Positions 1 through 7,365 of a stretch of DNA of 11,210 nucleotides are shown here, piece by piece. How positions within the stretch are numbered: position 1 is the first letter of the stretch; each line of letters begins with the position of its first letter. Source of the stretch: Verrucomicrobiota bacterium. Its GTDB lineage: Bacteria; Verrucomicrobiota; Verrucomicrobiia; Limisphaerales; J093. Under the pieces are notes generated by a model. That model saw only the letters and a program-made list of their open reading frames with translations. It did not search any database and had not been told where the DNA came from. The stretch spans positions 1-11,210 of the forward strand of contig JARYMD010000112.1 of NCBI GenBank assembly GCA_029907285.1. Direction: 5' to 3'. The position numbers and the translations under genes were made by a program.

Positions 1-1007
1 GTGAAAGCCAGATTGATTGTCCCCGTGATGACAATGTTGAACATTATGTCGCTTATTCCGTAGCCCGCTGATTTGTAGATTTCCTCGGCGTAGTTGAAGA
101 TTGAGTTGATCCCGCTCCATTGCTGGAGGACGGCCAGCAGGACACCAACAAGCAGGATTTTCAGCAGTCTGGGTTCAAGCAGCGTTCGAAACGACACATG
201 CCCGACATCGCTTGCGGCGAGTGTGCCTTTGATTTCGGCGATTTCAGATTCGGCGTGCAACGTTCCGCCTATGCGCGTCAGCGTCGCCCTCGCACGGTCA
301 ACCAGCCCGTTCTTCACAAGCCATCGGGGGCTCTCGGGAATCAACAATGCACCCACAAAAAACAGAATTGACGGGACTGTCACCGCGGTGAACATCCACC
401 TCCATCCCTGCTGGACGTTCCATGCGTTCCGGACTTCGTCCAGCGTTCTGTCCGGTTGGGCCGAATGCGGCATGTGAACGGCGATCAGCCAGTTGACAAT
501 CTGTGCGGCGAGTATCCCAATCACAATGGTGAGTTGATTCACCGCCACCAATCGGCCCCGCAGCCGCGAAGGCGCCACTTCGGCGATATACATGGGCGAC
601 AGATTTGATGCCATGCCGATTGCCACTCCGCCTGTAATGCGCCACAGGACAAACGCATTGAACGTCGATGCCCAGCCGGTCAGAACGGACGACCCGGCAA
701 ACAGCAGTGCGGCCACAGCAAGCAGCCGTTTCCGTCCCAGCCAATCACTCAATGCGCCGGTGACACTCGACCCGATCAAGCAGCCGATCAGCGCGCAACT
801 GTTCGCCCAGCCGCTGAGCGCTCCGGTGTCGAGCTGAAAGTGCCTCTCGAAAAACGGCTTTGCACCACCAATCACCACCCAGTCGTAGCCGAACAGCAGG
901 CCACCCAAAGCCGCCACAAGAGAGATCGTCCATACGTACCACAGATTCAGGCGGGTTTGGGCTTGTGGGGCATCAAAACGATCCTGGTGCGCAGTCAGTG
1001 GTTGCAT
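1..1007 (-). CDS. Sugar-porter family MFS transporter (3' end beyond window)
   Basis: Inner-membrane sugar transporter of the major facilitator superfamily, sugar porter family (XylE/GLUT-like), probably a sugar/H+ symporter. About 335 residues are visible; the family is usually 450-500 long, so roughly the last third, including most C-terminal helices, lies left of the window. The start is the ATG at 1007; an in-frame stop lies about 60 bases upstream and no other ATG intervenes. Visible signatures: GGLLFGYDWVVIGG in TM1 (about 35-48), the loop 2-3 motif DWLGRKR (88-94), IAEVAPSRLRGRLV after TM4 (141-154), PESPRWLV (224-231) ending the N-terminal half, and QQWSGINSIFNY (295-306), the family's QQxxGxN sugar-binding motif in TM7. 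It lies downstream of a sugar-isomerase-like gene on the same strand, which fits carbohydrate uptake. The substrate cannot be told from the sequence. Family assignment is firm. Confidence 0.93.
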   Translation of the reverse strand, partial: MQPLTAHQDRFDAPQAQTRLNLWYVWTISLVAALGGLLFGYDWVVIGGAKPFFERHFQLDTGALSGWANSCALIGCLIGSSVTGALSDWLGRKRLLAVAALLFAGSSVLTGWASTFNAFVLWRITGGVAIGMASNLSPMYIAEVAPSRLRGRLVAVNQLTIVIGILAAQIVNWLIAVHMPHSAQPDRTLDEVRNAWNVQQGWRWMFTAVTVPSILFFVGALLIPESPRWLVKNGLVDRARATLTRIGGTLHAESEIAEIKGTLAASDVGHVSFRTLLEPRLLKILLVGVLLAVLQQWSGINSIFNYAEEIYKSAGYGISDIMFNIVITGTINLAF

Positions 1008-1204
1008 TTCAGTCCAACGAACAGCCCAGTTGCTGTTTGATCGAGCGGCTGTTCGGGCGGGAATCTAGCAGTCAGCCCCCGGGAAACACAACAGGCAATT
1101 CCGGTCTTGCGATTGCCAAAGCCCGGAAATCTCAGGAGTTTGATCCCCCTGCCGTTCAACTGGATGGCACGGCAAAGGTCAACCACCCACAGGCATGGAC
1201 AGAC
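1008..1204. other. Spacer between transporter and TIM barrel genes
   Basis: No gene is seen in these 197 bases. The spacer holds a GCCCGGAAATCTC 13-mer (1121-1133) that recurs exactly in the left arm of the large hairpin at 8079-8146. It also holds a weak hairpin (see the terminator candidate at 1094-1117). A promoter for the transporter may lie here, but no convincing -35/-10 pair is visible. Confidence 0.5.
1094..1117 (-). terminator. Weak terminator-like hairpin after the TIM barrel gene
   Basis: Read on the minus strand, GGCAAT and ATTGCC form a 6-bp stem around a 12-base loop, followed by the T-rich stretch TGTTGTGTTT. It sits about 90 bases past the stop of the TIM barrel gene and could attenuate transcription before the transporter. 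The stem is short and the T-tract is interrupted, so this is a tentative call. Confidence 0.2.
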
Positions 1205-2179
1205 TCAGATCGACCGCAGAAAAGCGATCTCGCGGGCGAGAATTGCAGCGTGCTGGTCCTTGGGGAACCTGCTGAGGCACTCGTTCTCGAGACACAGATC
1301 GCCCTTGTAATTGGCCCGACGAAGAATTGCCGCGATTCGCCGGAAATCGATGTCGCCACGGTCCACCGGAGCCGTGTAACGGCCGTATTCCCAACCCATG
1401 GCTCTGCGGCGATTGCGCTGGTCTTCCGGATAATTGATGTTCTTGCAGTGGGTGTGAAAGGCCCGGCTGGCGAACCGCTCGCAGATTTTATAGACCTCGT
1501 CCAGGGGATGGCCGTACCAGTACAAATTGCAGGCGTCCAGCGTCAGTCCAAGACGCAGCGAATTCACGCCTGCAAAAAGTTTTTCAAGAAACTCCGGGTC
1601 GTTGGTGGTGTTCCCGTGGTTTTCAATTCCCAGTTTGACCTGTGTGTGCGACACGGCATCGCAGACGCGTTTGCAGGCCTCGATTGCGAATGGGAGAAAC
1701 TGTTCACGTGCGACAGCCCGGGGGACAACGTCGATCCGGATCACAGGCACATCCAATTCTTTGGCTGCCGTAGCCAGCCGCTTCATGGCCGTCACTTCTT
1801 CTTCGAGACGTTCATCGAGTCGGTTGTGCACACAGAACGCCGTTATGACCAGTTTGTTGGCGCGCAAGTCTCGCTTGAGGGTTTTGATCGAATCCCGGCT
1901 GTCAACGCTGTATTTCTTATCCGGGTGATACAATCCCGGGCACTCGAGTTTGTCGTTTACATCGATTTCAAGCCCTGCAACACCCAACTGGTGCGCTCCA
2001 CCCCAGCAATCGATTGCACCGGTGGACTTGAGGTGGACATCACGGCAGGCAACTCGCAAACGCCGCGATGCGGCTGCAAAAGCTTCAGGCGAAAGTTGAC
2101 CAACAAGAGCAGCCCCAACAAGGGCACCGCCGGCTACGCGGAAGAAAGCGCGACGCGACTGCATTTTGTTCTGTTTCAT
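1205..2179 (-). CDS. Tat-exported sugar phosphate isomerase/epimerase-like TIM barrel protein
   Basis: A 324-residue protein of the xylose isomerase-like / AP endonuclease 2 TIM barrel superfamily, which includes sugar isomerases, epimerases and inosose-type enzymes. The N-terminus has a twin-arginine signal: SRRAFFR (8-14), a hydrophobic stretch to about residue 27, and likely cleavage after AFA near 35. It should therefore be exported folded to the periplasm. Barrel motifs with the usual metal ligands are visible: GIENHGN (E186), LTLDACNLYWYG (D215), FHTHCKN (H242/H244) and LCLENECL (E298/E300). I chose the ATG at 2179; a TTG two codons upstream (2185) would only add two residues. It starts 29 bases after the apbE stop and is followed by a sugar porter gene, suggesting a carbohydrate role. 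Such Tat-exported barrels are frequent in Planctomycetota and Verrucomicrobiota but few are characterised. The substrate is unknown; the fold is clear. Confidence 0.88.
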   Translation of the reverse strand: MKQNKMQSRRAFFRVAGGALVGAALVGQLSPEAFAAASRRLRVACRDVHLKSTGAIDCWGGAHQLGVAGLEIDVNDKLECPGLYHPDKKYSVDSRDSIKTLKRDLRANKLVITAFCVHNRLDERLEEEVTAMKRLATAAKELDVPVIRIDVVPRAVAREQFLPFAIEACKRVCDAVSHTQVKLGIENHGNTTNDPEFLEKLFAGVNSLRLGLTLDACNLYWYGHPLDEVYKICERFASRAFHTHCKNINYPEDQRNRRRAMGWEYGRYTAPVDRGDIDFRRIAAILRRANYKGDLCLENECLSRFPKDQHAAILAREIAFLRSI

Positions 2180-2208
2180 GCTCAATCAGTTTCTTTTTGC
2201 CCAGAGAA

Positions 2209-3186
2209 TCACTTCACCCATTCTGTTTGTCCAGAGAAAGCAAGCCCGCTGTGAAGAATCTGCAAAGGCTGATCGCATGACACATGGCAGGCCAGAAGGA
2301 ATGAACAGGCGGGCTTTATCAGCCTGAGTCTTTTGAGGCACTCTTCTCCCCCTGCAAGCACTGCGGTTGAAAGTGCGTCTGCATCTGTTGCAGACTTTGC
2401 TGCCACGGCGGCCAGAACCGCGGTCATGTTCGGCTTCGCACTCAAGGGGTTGACAATGCGCGCAATTCCTCCGGGATCCCTCTTGCCATCAAGGCCCGGG
2501 ACCGCTGACACCCCAAGCGATTGGTCGTGCAACGTGACCTCTGCGACAAATCCTGCACCTGATTCCGCGCGTGGCGCAGGCCGCATGGGATTCGAAATCC
2601 CCACCCGCCAACCGCCTTGATCAGGCGGGCGGCCGATGCCGTGTGCGCTGCTGGTTCCGCCCTGAATAAAGGCCGACGTCACGTTGTTCTCGCGCAGGAC
2701 CTCCACTGCGCAGTCAATTGCGTAACCTTTGCCTATGGCGCCAAGGTCAAGTGACATTCCGGGAACCGCGAACCGAACAGCGCGATCAACCTTTCGCAGT
2801 TCCACCTTGTCCATGCCGACCGATTTCGTTGCGCGCTCGAGTTCGGCATTGGCGGGCGTTCTGCTTTCCAAAACCGCCTTCCGCCAGCATTCGAGCAAAG
2901 GCAAAGTCGTGGGATCGAACACACCCCCGGATTCGTGCCATAAAAGCCGAGTGCGCTCGAGCAGCTCGAACACGTTTGGACTCACCCGAACCGGGCGCCG
3001 CCATGCCTCGCGGTTGACGAGGGCAATTTCACTGTCGGGACGATGCCTGCTGATTTGCCTCTCGAGCCGATCGATTTCGTCCAATGCCGCTTCTGCAGCA
3101 GCGCGCAACGCCGGTTCGCTTTCGCCATGGGCGACAATCTCGAACCTGGCATTCATTGCGCGTCGCGCTGCGGCAATTGATTGCAT
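2209..3186 (-). CDS. apbE: ApbE-family FAD:protein FMN transferase
   Basis: A 325-residue member of the ApbE family, which covalently attaches FMN from FAD to a Ser/Thr of target flavoproteins such as Rnf/Nqr subunits and other redox proteins. The hallmark LDLGAIGKGYAID lies at 146-158, followed by FIQGGTSSAHGIG (173-185), WRVGISNP (193-200) and the C-terminal metal/FAD segment SATDADALSTAV (265-276). The N-terminal block (AMNARFEIVAHG, 10-21) matches the usual AMGTxFxI start region, with NA instead of GT. The usual HIIDPRTG-like block appears as ARIVNPLSA (242-250), a divergent version. No signal peptide or lipobox is seen, whereas many bacterial ApbE proteins are exported lipoproteins, so this one may act in the cytoplasm or be an atypical paralogue. 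It begins 19 bases after the protease stop, so co-transcription is likely. No flavinylation target is encoded nearby. Confidence 0.88.
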   Translation of the reverse strand: MQSIAAARRAMNARFEIVAHGESEPALRAAAEAALDEIDRLERQISRHRPDSEIALVNREAWRRPVRVSPNVFELLERTRLLWHESGGVFDPTTLPLLECWRKAVLESRTPANAELERATKSVGMDKVELRKVDRAVRFAVPGMSLDLGAIGKGYAIDCAVEVLRENNVTSAFIQGGTSSAHGIGRPPDQGGWRVGISNPMRPAPRAESGAGFVAEVTLHDQSLGVSAVPGLDGKRDPGGIARIVNPLSAKPNMTAVLAAVAAKSATDADALSTAVLAGGEECLKRLRLIKPACSFLLACHVSCDQPLQILHSGLAFSGQTEWVK

Positions 3187-3205
3187 GCGAGCAATCCCGT
3201 GTGCT

Positions 3206-4309
3206 TCAAGCCGGCGATGGCCTGAAGCTCTCAGGCGTCAACACAGATTGAATTCGCAGAAACTCGCGGATGTGCTCCGAGGTCAGAATCCCAACCACAC
3301 TTCCATCTTCGACCACCGGCAGCGAGCTGGCATCGGCCATTTCAAGTTTCATGTAAGCCCGCTGCGCTTCTTCATCAGGTGTTGCAGTGGCAAATTCCCG
3401 CTGCATGATCTCCTCGACCCTTGTGGATGGACCGCGCTTGGCAAGTTCGCGCAACAGGTCACGGCGATTGAGCATCCCCACAAGACGACCGCCATCGACA
3501 ACCGGAAAATCGAGGTGAAACCCGGCGAGTGTATGTTCCACTGCCTTCTGGAGTGGATCCGACGGTGACAGCGTGCGGAAATTCGACGCCATCACTCGCC
3601 GCAAAGGTATGCCTTCAAGAGCTGAGCGCGCCTTGACAAGCTCGGCTTCATCTTCTGCACCCAGATAAACGAAAAGTGCAATGAAAACCAGAATGGGATT
3701 CATTCTGTACAGGCCAATGGCCCCTATGACGAATGCAAAAGCCTGGCCAATGTCCACCGCAATGTTCGTCGCGCGCCGCGGCCCCAATCGCAGCGCAAGC
3801 AAAGAACGCAACACCCGCCCGCCGTCCATCGGAAACGCCGGCACAAGATTGAACGCCGCCATGGCAACATTCGCCCACAGCAATCCTGACAAAAAATGAC
3901 CGCTCGCAGGCCGGATTTCCCTGGGAAAAATGGTCGCTGCCGCGGGACCGATTGTCCCGACAATCAGAAGTATCAACAGAACATTGACAGCGGGCCCGGC
4001 AAGCGCAATCAGCAATTCATGGCGCGGCTCGTCGGGAAGCCGATTCAGGCGCGCCAGACCGCCGATTGGCATCAGGGTAATGTCACTTGTGTTGATGCCA
4101 TACCTGCGCGCGGCGAAAGCGTGCCCCAGTTCGTGCAACAACACCACCCCGAACAAGGCCGCAACAAAAAGCAGTGCGTCAAGCACATCACGCGGCTGGT
4201 GCCGCCACACGTAATAGCGATGGGCAATCCACGCCAGCAAAATGACCAGCGTGACGTGCAGATGCACGCCAATCCCCGCTATCCGAGCGATTCGCCATGA
4301 CCATTTCAT
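3206..4309 (-). CDS. Site-2-type M50 zinc metalloprotease with paired CBS domains
   Basis: A 367-residue integral membrane protease of family M50 (site-2 protease, SpoIVFB/Rv2625c-like group), which cleaves substrates inside or next to the membrane. The zinc site is HELGH (59-63, catalytic E60) in the second hydrophobic segment; the third ligand is D162 in NLVPAFPMDGGR (154-165). About six hydrophobic segments cover residues 12-217. Two cytosolic CBS domains follow (about 236-295 and 297-355), with VMASNFRTLSPSDPL opening the first and PVVEDGSVVGILTSEHI closing the second. CBS pairs in this group are thought to sense adenine nucleotides or energy state, which is known of the family and not shown here. 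The start is the ATG at 4309 (MKWSWRI), and the length matches the family. It heads the minus-strand gene run; no sigma/anti-sigma pair is adjacent, so its substrate is unknown. Confidence 0.93.
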   Translation of the reverse strand: MKWSWRIARIAGIGVHLHVTLVILLAWIAHRYYVWRHQPRDVLDALLFVAALFGVVLLHELGHAFAARRYGINTSDITLMPIGGLARLNRLPDEPRHELLIALAGPAVNVLLILLIVGTIGPAAATIFPREIRPASGHFLSGLLWANVAMAAFNLVPAFPMDGGRVLRSLLALRLGPRRATNIAVDIGQAFAFVIGAIGLYRMNPILVFIALFVYLGAEDEAELVKARSALEGIPLRRVMASNFRTLSPSDPLQKAVEHTLAGFHLDFPVVDGGRLVGMLNRRDLLRELAKRGPSTRVEEIMQREFATATPDEEAQRAYMKLEMADASSLPVVEDGSVVGILTSEHIREFLRIQSVLTPESFRPSPA

Positions 4310-4493
4310 TTGCCTGTGCGCAATTGAGACATGCCGCTCCTACTGTGCGTTCAAAGCCGGAAGATGCAAATGCTTCCGCCGCTTCCGCCGCGCCAGCCCG
4401 GCAACACAGGAAACTTGCAGAAACAGCGCCACCAGCTCACCATGAGTGCCACTGCGCTCCCGCGCGCGAAACGGGTCGCTCATTTGCGATTAT
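4310..4493. promoter_or_regulatory. Divergent intergenic spacer (protease / alpha-galactosidase)
   Basis: This 184-base spacer lies between two divergently transcribed genes, so promoters for both directions are expected here. I see no hexamer pair with good spacing and no operator-like palindrome. The stretch 4370-4392 is a short CTTCCGCCG direct repeat. No Shine-Dalgarno sequence precedes the ATG at 4494. The position is the only evidence for regulatory content. Confidence 0.4.
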
Positions 4494-6473
4494 ATGAAGG
4501 CAATTCTTGTTTTGGCATTGTGCGTTGGTTCCTTTGCGGTGTCGGCCGCCGAGAATGTCCGGCTCTCATCTCTCGATTTGACCAAGATGCGGCAAGGATG
4601 GGGCAAACCGCAAATCGACCGTTCAATTCGCGAACAGCCGCTGTCGATCGGCGGGCGGCGGTTTGACCACGGCGTTGGCACACACGCAAAAAGCGCGTTG
4701 TGGATCGATCTTGCAGGCGGTTCGGAGCGGTTCACTGCGTTTGTTGGCGTTGACGATGCAGCCGGCAGCCCCAAAGCATCCGTCGCATTCAAGATCGTAG
4801 CTGATGGACGCACCCTTTGGCGGTCCGGCCCGGTCAAGCTGGGTCAGCCCCCAATCCCGGTTGACATCGATCTGCGCGGCGTCCGAACATTGATCCTGCT
4901 GGTCGGTGACACCGGGGACGGAATCGAGTTCGATCACGCAGATTGGGCAGACGCCGCCTTCGTTGTCAATGGTCCCGCTCCCAAGACAATCGATCCACCA
5001 CGCGAAGAACCCATAATACTGACTCCGCCCCCGGCCCCGCGTCCTCGCATCAACGGCCCGCGCGTTTTCGGTGTCCGGCCCGGCTCACCGTTTTTGTTCA
5101 AGATTCCAGCTACCGGCGAACGCCCGATCCGTTTTGCGGTGGCCGGTTTGCCAAAGGGACTGAAGCTCGACCCGCTCACCGGCATCATCACCGGCAGCAT
5201 CTCCAAGCCCGGGACATATGTCGTCACACTGCGCGCAACCAACCTCCACGGAACCGCAAGCCGTAAATTCAGAATTGTCTGCGGCGACAAGCTCGCATTA
5301 ACCCCGCCAATGGGGTGGAATCATTGGTACACGCATTATGACCGTGTTACTGACAAGCTTGTCCGCGAAGCCGCCGACGCAATGGTCAAAAGCGGCATGG
5401 CCGATGTGGGCTACCAATACGTCAGCATCGACGATTGCTGGATGAATGCACCAAAACACAAAGACCCAATGCGCGTCGGCCCGCTCCGCGATCCGCAGGG
5501 CAACATCATCCCAAACCGTCATTTCCCGGACATGAAAGCCCTGACCGGTTACATCCATGCCAAAGGACTCAAGGCGGGAATCTACACTTCGCCAGGCCCT
5601 TTCACATGCGGCGGATTCGCCGGCGCCTACCAGCACGAAGCCCAAGACGCGCGCCAATTCGCCGAGTGGGGCTTCGATCTGCTCAAGTACGACTGGTGTT
5701 CGTATGGTGAGATCGCAAAGAACGATCCCGACCCGGAACTGGTCAAACTGAAGAAACCGTACATTCTCATGGCTAATCTCCTCAAACAACAGCCGCGCGA
5801 CATCGTTCTGAACCTCTGCCAGTACGGCATGGGAAACGTCTGGGAATGGGGCGCCGAAGTCGGCGGACACTCATGGCGAACGGCAGGTGACCTCGGCTTC
5901 GAGCTGGATCGCATATTCGAGGTCGCCCTCAAAAATGCCGAGCACCGCCAATGGTCGAAACCGGGCAGTTGGAACGATCCCGATTACATACAGATCGGCA
6001 AAATTGGCGATGCCCGCGGCATGGGCGAACCCATCGATTGCCCGCTCTCGCCCAATGAACAGTACGCTTTCATGTCACTGTGGTGCCTGATGGCGGCCCC
6101 GCTGTTCTTCAGCGGCGACATGGGCGCCCTGGACCCGTTCACACTCAACGTCCTCTGCAACCCCGAGGTGATCGAAATCGACCAGGACCCGCTCGGCCAG
6201 TGCGCCCGCGTGATCCACAAGGACGAGGACACTTTCGTCATGGTCAAAGACATGGAGGACGGCAGCCACGCTGTTGGATTGTTCAATCGCGGTGAAGCGC
6301 CAGCCACAGTCACAGTCCGCTGGAGTGATCTTGGGCTCAAACCAAACCTGTACGTGCGCGATGTCTGGCGGCAAAAAGACCTCGGCAAATTCAAGTCCTC
6401 ATTCACAGCCGAAGTCCCGCGCCACGGCACCGTCCTCCTGCGAGCAGGCCAAAAGAAATACAAACCGCAATGA
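4494..6473 (+). CDS. Secreted GH27 alpha-galactosidase-like enzyme with NPCBM and putative Ig domains
   Basis: A 659-residue exported glycoside hydrolase. The start is the ATG at 4494, because it places a normal signal peptide (MKAILVLALCVGSFAVSA, cleavage near 18-19) at the N-terminus; an upstream in-frame ATG (4446) would put 16 polar residues before it. Domains in order: an NPCBM carbohydrate-binding module (about 21-158; key signatures FDHGVGTHAKS and GDTGDGIEFDHADWADA), a proline-rich linker, a putative-Ig domain (about 190-264; GLPKGLKLDPLTGIITG), a GH27 catalytic barrel (about 266-575) and a C-terminal beta domain to about 652. The barrel opens with TPPMGWNHWYTHY and has SIDDCW (311-316). 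The retaining nucleophile should be D400 in LLKYDWCS, and the acid/base D466 in SWRTAGDLG. The expected reaction is release of terminal alpha-galactose; GH27 also holds alpha-N-acetylgalactosaminidases and isomaltodextranases, so specificity is unproven. Its stop overlaps the next start by ATGA, so the two genes are translationally linked. Confidence 0.92.
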   Translation: MKAILVLALCVGSFAVSAAENVRLSSLDLTKMRQGWGKPQIDRSIREQPLSIGGRRFDHGVGTHAKSALWIDLAGGSERFTAFVGVDDAAGSPKASVAFKIVADGRTLWRSGPVKLGQPPIPVDIDLRGVRTLILLVGDTGDGIEFDHADWADAAFVVNGPAPKTIDPPREEPIILTPPPAPRPRINGPRVFGVRPGSPFLFKIPATGERPIRFAVAGLPKGLKLDPLTGIITGSISKPGTYVVTLRATNLHGTASRKFRIVCGDKLALTPPMGWNHWYTHYDRVTDKLVREAADAMVKSGMADVGYQYVSIDDCWMNAPKHKDPMRVGPLRDPQGNIIPNRHFPDMKALTGYIHAKGLKAGIYTSPGPFTCGGFAGAYQHEAQDARQFAEWGFDLLKYDWCSYGEIAKNDPDPELVKLKKPYILMANLLKQQPRDIVLNLCQYGMGNVWEWGAEVGGHSWRTAGDLGFELDRIFEVALKNAEHRQWSKPGSWNDPDYIQIGKIGDARGMGEPIDCPLSPNEQYAFMSLWCLMAAPLFFSGDMGALDPFTLNVLCNPEVIEIDQDPLGQCARVIHKDEDTFVMVKDMEDGSHAVGLFNRGEAPATVTVRWSDLGLKPNLYVRDVWRQKDLGKFKSSFTAEVPRHGTVLLRAGQKKYKPQ

Positions 6474-6964
6474 CCGCCCCGGTTTCTCTTTTTGAAAAGA
6501 TAATCGCCATCGAAAACCTGCCGGCTTGGCGCGACAACCTCCGCAGACAAGGCCGGGTCCTGGTCGCCACAAACGGGTGCTTTGACATTCTCCACGCAGG
6601 GCACGTGGCCTACCTCCACGCTGCGCGGCGTTTGGGCGATTGTTTGCTGGTTGGATTGAACAGCGATAGTTCAGTCCGCGCGCTCAAAGGCCATGACCGC
6701 CCGTTGAACCCCGAGCAGGACCGCGCCCTTGTGCTTGCCGGCCTTGCCGATGTCGATGCAGTTTGCATCTTCAGCGAAATCAACGCCCTGAGGTTTTTAG
6801 GCATCGCGCAGCCCGACATTTACGTGAAAGGCGGAGATTATACGATCGATACAATCAACCAGGACGAACGCCGCTTGATCGAAAAAATGGGCGGGCGCGT
6901 CGAAGTGTTGCCCGGGCTCCCCGGCCGTTCCACCTCCGCCATTCTCGAAAAGCTCATCGAGTAA
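6470..6964 (+). CDS. rfaE2: D-glycero-beta-D-manno-heptose 1-phosphate adenylyltransferase (RfaE domain II)
   Basis: A 164-residue stand-alone version of the C-terminal domain of HldE/RfaE. It transfers AMP from ATP to heptose 1-phosphate, giving ADP-heptose for the LPS core, in the cytoplasm. The nucleotidyltransferase signature TNGCFDILHAGHVAYL (34-49) contains the HxGH motif (42-45). VGLNSDSSVRALKG (61-74), RPLNPEQDRA (77-86), YVKGGDY (118-124) and GRSTS (152-156) are all typical of RfaE2. The length matches single-domain RfaE2 proteins; the kinase domain (RfaE1) must be encoded elsewhere. The ATG overlaps the alpha-galactosidase stop (ATGA), so it is probably translated by re-initiation from that mRNA. 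This is an odd partnership, since the enzyme upstream is exported and catabolic. The presence of rfaE2 implies a Gram-negative envelope with heptose-containing glycans. Confidence 0.93.
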   Translation: MTAPVSLFEKIIAIENLPAWRDNLRRQGRVLVATNGCFDILHAGHVAYLHAARRLGDCLLVGLNSDSSVRALKGHDRPLNPEQDRALVLAGLADVDAVCIFSEINALRFLGIAQPDIYVKGGDYTIDTINQDERRLIEKMGGRVEVLPGLPGRSTSAILEKLIE

Positions 6965-7084
6965 AGCGATAAAGTCTTTATTCTGATGCGATTCGGCCAC
7001 TGATCCAATTTATTTCAGTGACCGATCCGCCGGTGTTAATAGTCGTGATTGCGTGCTTGGTTTTGTCCAACGCCAGGCTACGCC

Positions 7085-7192
7085 GTTGAACGTTGTGAGT
7101 TGAACGTTGTGAGTTGAACGTTGTGAGTTGAACGTTGCACGTTGAACGTTGCACGTTGAACGTTGCACGTTGAACGTTGCACGTTGAACGTT
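7085..7192. repeat. Heptameric tandem array (GTTGAAC alternating with GTTGTGA or GTTGCAC)
   Basis: Eight GTTGAAC heptads begin every 14 bases from 7085 to 7183. They alternate with three GTTGTGA heptads (7092, 7106, 7120) and then four GTTGCAC heptads (7134, 7148, 7162, 7176), so the array is two homogeneous blocks of 14-bp units. Each unit contains the palindrome AACGTT at the heptad junction. A period of 14 is not a multiple of 3, so it cycles through reading frames and is not a coding repeat. Short units with no spacers exclude CRISPR. An inverted single copy is present at 7507-7518. Confidence 0.95.
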
Positions 7193-7195
7193 CCT

Positions 7196-7209
7196 GTCGG
7201 TTGACCGAC
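7196..7209. repeat. Short perfect hairpin beside the heptad array
   Basis: GTCGG and CCGAC form a perfect 5-bp stem around a TTGA loop. It begins 4 bases past the last heptad unit and may mark the boundary between the array and the REP-like region. Confidence 0.5.
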
Positions 7210-7230
7210 TTGCTCGTCTGCTGGCCGGAG

Positions 7231-7310
7231 CCAAGGCCCGTAGGGCCGACATATTTGTAGTGGGGCCGGACGGCACACCGGACAAGCTCCGTAGGAGCGG
7301 CATCGCACTG
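7231..7310 (+). repeat. REP-like unit, left copy (two GTA-loop hairpins)
   Basis: The unit contains two perfect 5-bp stems with GTA loops: GGCCC-GTA-GGGCC (7235-7247) and GCTCC-GTA-GGAGC (7286-7298). Between them are CATATTTGTAG (7250-7260) and ACACCGGACAAGCTC (7275-7289). Both internal blocks recur in the opposite orientation in the unit at 7366-7435, so the two units are homologous. The form resembles intergenic REP-type palindromes; no transposase gene is present in the window. Confidence 0.75.
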
Positions 7311-7365
7311 AACGCGCATGCACAAACCGGTTGGTTCCGTTGCCGGGACGGCGGCGGGTTTGAGT

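Noticed and set aside
2196..2237. Short near-repeat of TTTGYCCAGAGAA at the apbE 3' end
   Set aside because: It is only two copies of about 13 bases, partly coding, with no evident function.
860..2254. Plus-strand open frame of 464 codons
   Set aside because: It lies antisense to the TIM barrel gene and its spacer, shows no family resemblance, and the minus-strand reading has clear Tat and metal-ligand motifs.
3220..3236. GCCTGA/TCAGGC inverted repeat at the end of the protease gene
   Set aside because: It is a 6-bp stem inside the coding sequence with no T-tract after it and the next gene follows at once; probably chance.
5298..5870. Minus-strand open frame of 190 codons within the GH27 gene
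   Set aside because: It is opposite the GH27 catalytic barrel, which carries the recognisable active-site motifs; long antisense frames are common in GC-rich genes.
5984..6619. Minus-strand open frame of 211 codons
   Set aside because: It covers the 3' end of the GH27 gene and the start of rfaE2 in antisense and has no recognisable domain.
6969..6981. ATAAAG-T-CTTTAT palindrome after rfaE2 as terminator
   Set aside because: The loop would be a single base and the stem is AT-rich and very short, with no T-tract; not a credible intrinsic terminator.
7085..7192. CRISPR-like array
   Set aside because: The repeat units are 7/14 bases long, directly abutting, with no unique spacers of constant length and no cas gene.
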